Below are positions 25,166 through 32,975 of a stretch of 64,000 bases of DNA, piece after piece. The notes below the pieces were generated by a model. The model had not been told where the DNA came from and did not search any database. It saw only the letters and a list, made by a program, of their open reading frames with translations. Origin of the DNA: Tepidicaulis marinus (GTDB lineage: Bacteria > Pseudomonadota > Alphaproteobacteria > Parvibaculales > Parvibaculaceae). Positions within the stretch are counted from its first letter, which is position 1. Each line of letters starts with the position of its first letter. The stretch spans positions 356,029 through 420,028 of the forward strand of contig NZ_BBIO01000001.1 in NCBI RefSeq assembly GCF_000739695.1, given 5' to 3'. The translations under genes were made by a program, and so were the position numbers.

Positions 25166-27466
25166 TCAAATGGCCAGCAGGCTGGTGTTATCCATCAGTG
25201 GCGCACCCGGCGCGGCGGTCCGTTCGGGGGGGAAAGTGACATAGGCGCGTGTCCCTTTCTGCGGCGTGCTTTCGATGCGGAAGGCAGCGCCATGCAGCTC
25301 TGCAAAACTTTTGCAGAGCGAAAGCCCAAGCCCGACGCCTTCGTTCTGCCGGCATAAGGACGTTTCCGCTTGTTCGAAAGGCTGGAGGATACGTTTCATA
25401 TCCTTCGCGCCGATCCCGATCCCTTGATCCCATACGGCAAGGCAAAGCCGGCCGCAGGTAAGTGGCTCGATGTCGAGGCCGATCCGGCGGCCCTCCGGGG
25501 TGAATTTGATCGCGTTCGTCAGCAGGTTGAGCAGAATTTGTTTACAGAGCCGGTGGTCGGCATAAAGGGCAGGCAATGTGCCCTCCGCCTGCAGCGTAAT
25601 CTTCAGTTCCTTTTGATCGGCGCGCTCGCGCACCATGCGAATGGAATCTTCTGCCATGCTGCGCACATCGATGAGCTCTTCTTTGAGTTTGATCTGCCCC
25701 GCTTCTACACGGCTGGAATCGAGCACGTCGTTGACCAGTTCGAGAAGATGGTGGCCGCTGCGCAGAATGTCCCCGGCATATTCCCGGTACTTGTTCATGT
25801 CCCCATGAAAAATGTCATGGGCGATAATTTCCGAGAATCCGATAATCGCATTGAGCGGCGTTCTAAGTTCATGGCTCATATTGGCGAGGAAGCGTGTCTT
25901 CGTGCGGCTGGCCGCCAGCGCCTTGTTGCGGGCCTCCACCAGTTCCTGATTTATTTGAGCTTCCTCGGTAATATCCTGCACGGTGCCCACCCATTTTACA
26001 GGCAGGCCGCGCGCATCGTTTTCAAGCCGTCCCTCAAGGCGGATATAACGGATGCTTTCCGGCGAACTTTCCTCATCGCCCGGCGCCAAACGGCACTGAA
26101 CGGACAAGGGCGCAAGATGAAGCCGGGCCTCGGTAAAGGCGCTTTGCACAAGCGGGCGGTCGGCCGGATGCACGCATTCCAGAAAATCGTTTGGCTGCAA
26201 TGTCTGCTTTGCCTGCTGCCGGTTCAGTATCCGGTAGGCTTCCTCCGACCAGGTCACTTGCCCGCTGCCAAGGGCCCATTCCCAATCGCCGATCCGGGCG
26301 ATGAACTGTGCCCGTTTCAGCTTCGCCTGGCTTTGCCGCAGCTTGGCCAGTGTTTCGAGCTGCGCGGTCAGATCGTTGCAGCCGAAGAGAACGGCTTTCT
26401 TGCCTTGATAGGTGAGCCGCACGGTCGAGACGAGCGATTTGGCGGGGGCTCCGCTTCGCCGCCGCACCTCCACTTCTATACCCTGAAAGGCCGATTGGCT
26501 CCAAAGCGGCTCGACGGCAAGGGAGTGCGGCGCAAGGCCGGTAAAGAACGCCGAGGCCTGCGCGCCTTTGATGGCCTCCATCGCTTCGCCCGTTATCTCT
26601 TCGAAGGCGCCATTGGCAAGCAATATGCGCCCCGTCGCTTCTTCCGCGATAACGATGCCGAAGGGCATACGGTCGATAATCTCTTCAAGCTCCCGTTCTC
26701 GGGCGAGCAAGGCGAGTTCGGTCTGCCGCAGGCGAGAAAGATCGCGCACGATCGCGGTCATGAGAAGGCCGGTTTCGCTCTCAGTCTTGGCGATGGAAAT
26801 ATCGGCGGGAAAGAGCGTGCCGTCCCGCCGCTGACCGAAAACCTCCGGCCGCCGGCCCATCGGTTTGGCCTGAGCCGCGCCGCGGGAAAATGCCACGACA
26901 CGCTGGCGGTGCGCGCCGCGCATTTGCTGCGGCAGCAACAATTCGAGCGGTTTGCCTAAAATATCCGCCGCCGCATAGCCGAATATCCGCTCGGCCTGCG
27001 CGTTGAAGAGCACAATGTGACCGGCTTCATCCACGCATAAGATCGCATCGCCCGCCGCCTGCACGATATCGGAAAAAAGCCGGCCGGCGGTTTCCGCGCC
27101 ATCCGCCTTTGCCCGGCATAGAAGGACGGGCAGGAGCGGGGAGAGCAGTGTTTTTGCTGTCGCTGCCAAGGCCGGATGCCCGCTGCCGGACAGCGTAAGA
27201 TGAAGGCTGCTGCCCGGCTGCTGCAAAACAATCCGCGTCTCGTTGCTCTGCCCCCGGCACTTTGTCTGTGCGCTCCGCTTGGCCCGGTAGGCGGCATGAA
27301 GGCTCTTTTCTCCCGCCCGCTCGAGCCGGCCTTCGGCATGCTGCGCGCCGCTTAGCAGGACGAGCGACCGCAAGCATAGCGCCAGCGCCGCGCCGCTCGA
27401 CGGCGCTGCCAAAATGCCCGCCGTCAACCGCTGGGTAAGCCGGGGAAGGATGGGAACTTGTGCCAT
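25166..27466 (-). CDS. Triple-PAS sensor histidine kinase
   Basis: The 766-residue protein starts with about 125 residues without a recognisable domain. Three PAS modules follow at about 130-250 (DAILCVDEAGHIVLFNAQAERIFGY), 265-370 (with RILLANGAFEEITGEAM) and 385-505 (with IGDWEWALGSGQVTWSEEAY). The HisKA domain has phospho-acceptor His532 (SHELRTPLNAIIGFSE), and the HATPase domain has DQGIGIGAKDMKRI and GVGLGLSLCKS. No membrane helix is obvious, so it is likely a cytoplasmic redox or ligand sensor. It lies 36 bp downstream of the globin-coupled chemoreceptor on the same strand and is probably in its operon. No cognate response regulator is adjacent. Confidence 0.88.
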   Translation of the reverse strand: MAQVPILPRLTQRLTAGILAAPSSGAALALCLRSLVLLSGAQHAEGRLERAGEKSLHAAYRAKRSAQTKCRGQSNETRIVLQQPGSSLHLTLSGSGHPALAATAKTLLSPLLPVLLCRAKADGAETAGRLFSDIVQAAGDAILCVDEAGHIVLFNAQAERIFGYAAADILGKPLELLLPQQMRGAHRQRVVAFSRGAAQAKPMGRRPEVFGQRRDGTLFPADISIAKTESETGLLMTAIVRDLSRLRQTELALLARERELEEIIDRMPFGIVIAEEATGRILLANGAFEEITGEAMEAIKGAQASAFFTGLAPHSLAVEPLWSQSAFQGIEVEVRRRSGAPAKSLVSTVRLTYQGKKAVLFGCNDLTAQLETLAKLRQSQAKLKRAQFIARIGDWEWALGSGQVTWSEEAYRILNRQQAKQTLQPNDFLECVHPADRPLVQSAFTEARLHLAPLSVQCRLAPGDEESSPESIRYIRLEGRLENDARGLPVKWVGTVQDITEEAQINQELVEARNKALAASRTKTRFLANMSHELRTPLNAIIGFSEIIAHDIFHGDMNKYREYAGDILRSGHHLLELVNDVLDSSRVEAGQIKLKEELIDVRSMAEDSIRMVRERADQKELKITLQAEGTLPALYADHRLCKQILLNLLTNAIKFTPEGRRIGLDIEPLTCGRLCLAVWDQGIGIGAKDMKRILQPFEQAETSLCRQNEGVGLGLSLCKSFAELHGAAFRIESTPQKGTRAYVTFPPERTAAPGAPLMDNTSLLAI

Positions 27467-27502
27467 GAACAGCCCTGCCGGTGTCCGTCAACTGGGCGCG
27501 GC

Positions 27503-28855
27503 TCAGGCCGCGTCGCTGCGTACTTTGGAGAGAAAAGTTTGAATATGTGTTTGCAAATCTCCCCCGCATGCGGAAAGGCGCGCGGACATTTTGTCGATGG
27601 CGCTGGCGGTTGCCTGGGTCTCTCCGGCAGCGCTCGCCACCTTGCCGATATTCTCCGAAACGTTCTGCGAACCGCTGGCGGTCTGCTGCACGTTCGAGGC
27701 AATCTCGTTCGAGGCCTGGTTTTGCTCATGCACGGCTTTGTCGATTTCGCTGGCCACTTCATCGACACGCATGATCGTCTCGCGGATCTGCGCGATGGAG
27801 GCGATCGAACTCGTCATCGCCCCTTGAATGCCGCCGACCTGCGCTTCGATTTCCTGGGTGGCACGGGCCGTTTGTCCGGCAAGCTTTTTCACTTCGCTGG
27901 CAACCACGGCAAAGCCTTTGCCTGCATCTCCGGCGCGGGCCGCCTCGATCGTCGCATTGAGCGCGAGAAGGTTGGTCTGCTCGGCAATGTCGTTGATCAT
28001 CGCGACCACCTCATCGATCCGGTTGGCCGCTGCCGAAAGGGCCTGAATATCCGCATCGGTCTGAGAGATTTCGCGCGCCGCCTGGCCGGACACTTCCTTG
28101 GCAAGGGCGGCCTGGCGGCCCACTTCGGCAATGCTTTCATGGGCTTCCTCGCTGGCGGCAGCAATGGCCTGCACGTTCATCGAGGATTGTTCGGCGGCGC
28201 TGGCAACGGTTGCCGCCGCATCACGCGTTACATGCGCTTGATTGGTAAGCGCGGTGCTTTGCTCAGTCATTTCCTGCGTGCTGGCATGCATTTGCTCAAG
28301 CGCCGCGCCGATATCGGTTTGGAAATCGGAAATGGCTTTTTCCAGCGCATGCTGGCGCTCCATGCGGTCATGGACCATGGCGTCCTGATAGGTCGAGATC
28401 GCCAGTTCCATATCCAGCATGACGGCGGTCATAACGGCACTGATGTCATCGGCCGTGCCGGAAGGAGAATACCATCGCCGCGCTGCAAGCTTGCCGATCA
28501 GGCGAGACAGGATGTAGCGGTAGCCGCCGATATACCAGCGCGGTTCCAGGCCGATCCGGTTATGGGTGAGGCCGATTGTCCGCACACTGTCCATATAATC
28601 CGAGGTGAAACGTCCGGTGAAAAGCCGCTCCCAATGTGTCCCTTGCGCGCTTTTGAGCCGCTCGGCTTGGGCGCCGATCAAATTTTTCAACTCTTCCTGC
28701 CGCATCAGATGGGCATAGAAGCCGTCGAGAATTTCCGGCAATTCCTTTTCGATGTGCGGCCATAGGTCTTCAAGGCGCGCACACATCTTTTCGTCGATTT
28801 GCATGAAACTGAGACGTTCGTTTTGTTGGAACGCATGTTCAACTGTAGCTGTCAT
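27503..28855 (-). CDS. Globin-coupled methyl-accepting chemotaxis protein
   Basis: The 450-residue protein has an N-terminal protoglobin/HemAT-like sensor (about 10-170). Its proximal haem ligand is probably His98 in [21 protein letters not shown] coiled segment follows, then a methyl-accepting signalling domain whose hairpin tip is [21 protein letters not shown] (given in part) at about 290-310. There is no membrane helix, so it is a soluble aerotaxis receptor sensing oxygen through haem, as in known globin-coupled sensors. It probably forms an operon with the triple-PAS kinase. It is divergent from a broken FNR-family gene. GGGGGATGAG precedes the ATG. Confidence 0.92.
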   Translation of the reverse strand: MTATVEHAFQQNERLSFMQIDEKMCARLEDLWPHIEKELPEILDGFYAHLMRQEELKNLIGAQAERLKSAQGTHWERLFTGRFTSDYMDSVRTIGLTHNRIGLEPRWYIGGYRYILSRLIGKLAARRWYSPSGTADDISAVMTAVMLDMELAISTYQDAMVHDRMERQHALEKAISDFQTDIGAALEQMHASTQEMTEQSTALTNQAHVTRDAAATVASAAEQSSMNVQAIAAASEEAHESIAEVGRQAALAKEVSGQAAREISQTDADIQALSAAANRIDEVVAMINDIAEQTNLLALNATIEAARAGDAGKGFAVVASEVKKLAGQTARATQEIEAQVGGIQGAMTSSIASIAQIRETIMRVDEVASEIDKAVHEQNQASNEIASNVQQTASGSQNVSENIGKVASAAGETQATASAIDKMSARLSACGGDLQTHIQTFLSKVRSDAA

Positions 28856-29129
28856 AGCTCATCCCCCGCGATAAATGAGACGGCATCATTGTCCGCCTTG
28901 AGGTCTAGAGGATTTCCTCTATATCTCTGCCTGCCCATCTAATCGGGTGAATTTAAATAAAGTCGTAAAGAAAACTCGGAACGACAAAGTATTGTGAAAC
29001 ATAGAAATAATATCTGCTTTTATAACTTATGTATAAAACGCTTTGAGTGTTTGTTGTTGCCGTTTTTGCAAGTAGGTTTTTGTTGGGTCGGGCGACATAT
29101 CGATCAGTAACCGCGTATCGGGGGTTAGC

Positions 29130-29766
29130 GTGGAAGAATCGGGGGGCTGCGGCCCACAGCAAGGGGCAACTGCAGGGCGCGTATCCTGCGGCACATGTCA
29201 TTTAAAAGGGCTGGGATTTTGCCGGCTTTTCCAATCGGTCATGCCGGATGCGCCTGCGCCTTTTTTCCGCGGGCGCGAACAGTTTCCCCGCCGCCGCACG
29301 ATTTACCGGGAAGGGGAACCGATCAAAAACATTTATGTCATCCGGGAAGGATGGGCCTTCCGCTACATGCTTTCGCAAGACGGGCGTCGGCAGATACTTT
29401 CTTTCCTCATGCCCGGCGACATCATTTCACCTTCGTCGGTCTTCGCAAAGAAACACCAATTCTCCGTCCAATCGCTCACTGCGATGCATGTCTGCGTTTT
29501 CGATGTGGCTGTGATGCGTGAGCTTTGCCGCAATGACGAACCTTTCTTCAGGCGGGTGATCGATATCTGTTTGGAGGAAAAGGAGCATATGGAACGGCGC
29601 CTTTTCGAGCTTGGCCGATGCGCTCGGACTGACGCAAGTGCATGTCAGCAGGATTCTCAACACGCTGAAGCAGAAAAATATCATTGAGAACTATAAGGAC
29701 ACGCTCGCCATTCGCGATGCCCGCGCCTTGAGACAATTGGCATCCGGCGGGGTTAAGACGGTTTAG
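29130..29766 (+). pseudogene. FNR/FixK-type regulator broken by an internal deletion
   Basis: The first frame (GTG at 29130) encodes a Cys cluster (CGTCHLKGLGFC, a Cx2Cx7C pattern) and a cyclic-nucleotide-type sensor barrel through the dimer helix (CLEEKEHMERRLFELGR). It then runs into unrelated residues to a stop at 29687. In the +1 frame from about 29608 to the TAG at 29764-29766 there is a clear Crp-type helix-turn-helix: LADALGLTQVHVSRILNTL followed by KQKNIIE. In intact family members some 35-40 residues separate the dimer helix from this recognition region. They are missing and the frame is shifted, so a deletion occurred rather than a single-base error. The product would have sensor but no DNA-binding domain. 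Confidence 0.85.
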
Positions 29767-29776
29767 CAGGCGGTTT

Positions 29777-31480
29777 TTAGAAGGACACGGACAGTGTGAA
29801 GAAATAGCGCATGCTGTTATCTCCATCATAGGCGGTGGCGCGGGTAAGCGGTTTTGCCGCTTCAAGGCCGATATCGATCCCGCCATCGATCCCGATACGA
29901 ACGCCGCCGCCGGCCGAGGCAAGCGACTCCCGCCCATCCCCGAAAGTGTTGCGGTTCCATACCGCGCCTGCATCGTAAAATCCGTAAAGCGTGCTGGAGG
30001 TGAGATAACCGAGATCCAGCTGCGGCGTATATCCCAGCTCCACGGACCCGGCTAGCCCGTCATCGCCCGTCAGCTCGCCATATTGATAGGCCCGCCCGAA
30101 ACGGGCGCCGCCCAAGCTGAATTCTTCCGCCGACAAAAGCGGGTCCGCCGATTTTTGCGCAGAGGCTTGCAGCACGAGCGCGAACCCCGTGCCGAAAAGG
30201 TCCTGATGCCGGTAGGCTTCCAGCTTTGCCTTGGTGAAGGCGCCGCCCGCATCCGGCCTTGAAAGGGCGCTGTCGCCGCGCCGCGACCCGCCGGCAAGGG
30301 TCAAGCCCTGGGAGACTTCAAGCGTGACATAGTTCTGCCCGCCAAACTCATCCGACAGCGTGTAATCGACGCTGCCGCGCAGCACGCGCAAACTGTCTTC
30401 GAAAACGGTGCCGAATTCGTTTTTCTCATGCGCCTCGCGCGCGCTCAGTTTCCCGCCGATCCAGAGCGATGTGCTGCGTGTGCGGATCAGGGGATAGCGC
30501 AGGGCGATATCGCCGCTTGTCGAGCCGCTGCGTGTATTGACAAGGGACAGCCGGTCGCCCGCATCGACATCGCTATAGGAGAGCGTGCCGGAGAGCAGGA
30601 GGCCGGAATGCCCGAGCGGCAGGTCATAGCCGCCTTGCACATATTGCAGCTCTTGCGGTGTTTCCGGCGTGGTGAAATAGGTCACGGACAGCCGGTCGCC
30701 AAAGCCCAGCAGCCCGTTATAGGCGGCACTGATGCCCGCCTGAATGGGGCCGACAGCGCGGGTGCCCCGGCTGTCCGCATAAAAGGAGGCGTCGATGCTG
30801 CGTCCGGAAAGCTGCAGCGCCAGCCTATAGACCCCGCGCTCGCCGCTTTCTTCGACGGCAATGTCACCCACTTCGAGTCCGGAAAGATCATGCACCAGCA
30901 AAATGGCGCGTTCGAGTTCTGCTTGCGTTACCGCGCGCGCGGAAAGAAGCGCGCTGAAATAGGGTTGCAGGCGCGCATCGTTCTCCACGCCGTTCAGCAC
31001 CACCTCGCCGATACGCCCGGCAACGATATCGATGGTGAGGACACCCGCGCTCACGTCCTGGGCCGGCACATAGGCATAGGAGAGGGAATATCCCGCCGCT
31101 TTCAGCTTGTCCGTCAGGCGCTGCGTGATTGTCATGAGATCGGCGCCGGTCACCTCGCGCGCCATGAACTCTTCATAAGAGGCGATGAAGTCTTCTGCGG
31201 CGATGAGCTGCGCTCCCGTGAGCCGGATGCCGGTCAGAAGAAAAGGCTCGATCTGGCTCGCGGCGCCGCCGCCCGGCGTGCTCAAAACGGGCAGGTCTTC
31301 GCTGCGCGCCGCCGGGCTGCGCAGCTCCTTGCGCTGTTCGAGATTTTGCTCGATCTGGCTCGGGTCCGCCTCGGCGGCCAGCGCGCCATGGTGCAAAAAA
31401 CAACCGGACGCAAACGCAAGACCGAAGGCGAGTCCCAGCCGCTTTACACTTTCTTTACCATCGCAGGCGCGCAGATACAT
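29777..31480 (-). CDS. TpsB-type outer-membrane transporter (ShlB/FhaC/HecB family)
   Basis: The 567-residue protein has a signal peptide (cut near AALAAEA, about 36) and a short linker. A POTRA_2-like domain at about 75-155 has the KLKAAGYSLSYAYVPAQ strand pattern, followed by ShlB-type POTRA sequence to about 230. A 16-strand barrel then ends in the aromatic-terminated FFTLSVSF. LGGARFGRAYQYGE near 450 corresponds to the conserved VRGY region of loop 6. Family members export one large TpsA partner across the outer membrane. No TpsA gene lies here. Instead a FecR-repeat protein gene is divergent, followed by a CHASE2 kinase. It is convergent with the FNR pseudogene. Confidence 0.9.
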   Translation of the reverse strand: MYLRACDGKESVKRLGLAFGLAFASGCFLHHGALAAEADPSQIEQNLEQRKELRSPAARSEDLPVLSTPGGGAASQIEPFLLTGIRLTGAQLIAAEDFIASYEEFMAREVTGADLMTITQRLTDKLKAAGYSLSYAYVPAQDVSAGVLTIDIVAGRIGEVVLNGVENDARLQPYFSALLSARAVTQAELERAILLVHDLSGLEVGDIAVEESGERGVYRLALQLSGRSIDASFYADSRGTRAVGPIQAGISAAYNGLLGFGDRLSVTYFTTPETPQELQYVQGGYDLPLGHSGLLLSGTLSYSDVDAGDRLSLVNTRSGSTSGDIALRYPLIRTRSTSLWIGGKLSAREAHEKNEFGTVFEDSLRVLRGSVDYTLSDEFGGQNYVTLEVSQGLTLAGGSRRGDSALSRPDAGGAFTKAKLEAYRHQDLFGTGFALVLQASAQKSADPLLSAEEFSLGGARFGRAYQYGELTGDDGLAGSVELGYTPQLDLGYLTSSTLYGFYDAGAVWNRNTFGDGRESLASAGGGVRIGIDGGIDIGLEAAKPLTRATAYDGDNSMRYFFTLSVSF

Positions 31481-31664
31481 CGTTCGTTTGCTCCGTAAAC
31501 AGAGGGACAGGCTGCCTGAATGAGGTAAAGAAAACCCGAACCGCGATGATTAAAATGCAACGGAGTTGACGTGTTAACGAAGCCTTAACCAGCAGGCGCG
31601 AAAAGCCGCAAATTTTTGTGAATTTTTCCTAAGCTTGCGCTGCAACTTATGGAAGAGGTTCACC

Positions 31665-32888
31665 ATGACCCGCCTGTATTCTCTCGGACGTTTTCTTGCC
31701 CTTGCTCTTTTCGCCGCGCTGTTGCCGCTTTCCGCATCTGCGGAAGGAACCAGCTGGCAGATCGAAAAAATGAGCGGCGATGTGCGCGTGCTTTCCGAAG
31801 ACGCGCAGCCGGTCTCTCTTGGTGCCGGGCGCGCTTTGTCTGAGGGGTCCGTCATCGAGACGGGAGCCGATGGCCGTCTCATTCTTTCGCGCGGGGACGA
31901 GTCGATCGTCGTTTCGCCGAATACGTCTCTCTCGCTCGCGCCTGAGAGCAATCGCGGCATGATGACGACCATTCTTCAGCGCATGGGGACGATCCTCCTG
32001 AGCGTCGAAAAAAAAGACCGCCAGCATTTCGAGGTGGAAACGCCTTACCTTGCCGCTGTCGTGAAGGGCACGAAATTCACCGTGACCGTGGACGGCAAGG
32101 GCTCGGCGGTGCATGTCGTTGAAGGCGCAGTCGAGGTGATCGATCTGGGCACCGGCGATGTGGGGCTGATCCGCCCCGGCCAGACGGCGCAGTCTTTCGC
32201 GGGCGCGGCTGGCGGCCTTGCCGTGTCGGGTCCGGGCGCGGCGCCGGTTGAGCGCGGCGCGGATAAATCGCGCGTTGAAAAAGGCACGAATGTGAAGCCG
32301 GTTCCGGCCACTGAAACGCCGAAATCGGCTGCTGCCCCCGTGCGTATCGAAAGCAGCATGAGCGCCGCTCTCGATATCGGCAAGGCAACGAACGGTCTTG
32401 CGCGCGGCATCGGCCAGAGCGTGGCCGCTGCGGCGCGTCAATCTGGTGCGCAAGGGCTCGATGAGGATGCCTCTTCCGGCACCGGTCTTGCGCTCGGCGC
32501 TTCCGGCAATGCGCCAGGCCTCGCCGTTGCCGGGCTTTCGGACGCCGCTCCCGGTCTTTCCGGCTCCGCTCCGGGTCTCTCGGGGTCCGCCCCTGGTCTT
32601 TCAGGTGCAGTCCCCGGCCTTTCGGGCTCCGCTCCTGGACTCTCCGGTTCCGCGCCCGGTTTGTCGGGTGCTGCTCCAGGCCTTGCCAATGCGGCCGCAG
32701 GCGCTGCCAATGGCGCGGCGGGTGCTGCTTCCTCCGTAGCCGGAGCGGTTTCGGGTGTCGGCAATCCGTTGCCCCCCGGCCTCGGCGGGAATTTGCCTCC
32801 GGGCCTCGGCGGCCCCAACCCCGGCAATGGCGGCGGTAACGGCAATGGCCAGGGAAATGGCAATGGTAACGGCCGGGGAAATAGCTGA
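31665..32888 (+). CDS. FecR-domain protein with PGLSG heptad repeats and Gly/Asn-rich tail
   Basis: The 407-residue protein begins at the ATG at 31665, behind GGAAGAGG. A signal peptide runs to about 26 (LPLSASA). A FecR domain at about 45-165 shows the usual GSVIETGADGRLILSRGD, VETPYLAAVVKGTKFTV and GAVEVIDL patterns. A Pro/Ala linker leads to six heptapeptide repeats of (A/V)PGLSG(S/A) at about 295-336, then Ala-rich sequence and a tail of LPPGLGG repeats and alternating Gly-Asn. There is no transmembrane segment after the signal peptide, so it is exported to periplasm or beyond. Stand-alone FecR proteins like this often precede CHASE2 sensor genes, as here. Its function is unknown. Confidence 0.85.
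   Translation: MTRLYSLGRFLALALFAALLPLSASAEGTSWQIEKMSGDVRVLSEDAQPVSLGAGRALSEGSVIETGADGRLILSRGDESIVVSPNTSLSLAPESNRGMMTTILQRMGTILLSVEKKDRQHFEVETPYLAAVVKGTKFTVTVDGKGSAVHVVEGAVEVIDLGTGDVGLIRPGQTAQSFAGAAGGLAVSGPGAAPVERGADKSRVEKGTNVKPVPATETPKSAAAPVRIESSMSAALDIGKATNGLARGIGQSVAAAARQSGAQGLDEDASSGTGLALGASGNAPGLAVAGLSDAAPGLSGSAPGLSGSAPGLSGAVPGLSGSAPGLSGSAPGLSGAAPGLANAAAGAANGAAGAASSVAGAVSGVGNPLPPGLGGNLPPGLGGPNPGNGGGNGNGQGNGNGNGRGNS
32547..32693 (+). repeat. 21-bp tandem repeats encoding PGLSG heptads
   Basis: Six consecutive 21-bp units from 32547 to 32672 encode (A/V)PGLSG(S/A), with a degenerate seventh unit to 32693. Codons differ widely between units at third positions while the peptide is kept. The array is therefore old and apparently conserved at protein level. 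Confidence 0.9.
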
Positions 32889-32914
32889 GCCGACAGCAAA
32901 AATTAACGCCTGTT

Positions 32915-32965
32915 GGGCCATTCTTACCGAGCGCCTCTGCGGTAAGAATGGCCCGGCGTGTTTTT
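32915..32965 (+). terminator. Terminator/attenuator between the fecR-like gene and the CHASE2 kinase gene
   Basis: GGGCCATTCTTACCG and its exact complement (32940-32954) form a 15-bp perfect stem with a 10-nt loop, followed by GGCGTGTTTTT. It should terminate most fecR transcripts while allowing some read-through into the kinase gene. Confidence 0.85.
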
Positions 32966-32975
32966 GGGGAATGAT

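Noticed and set aside
32547..32693. Tandem 21-bp repeats considered as a CRISPR-like or satellite array
   Set aside because: There are no spacers, the units are in frame and encode a conserved heptapeptide, so this is a coding repeat.
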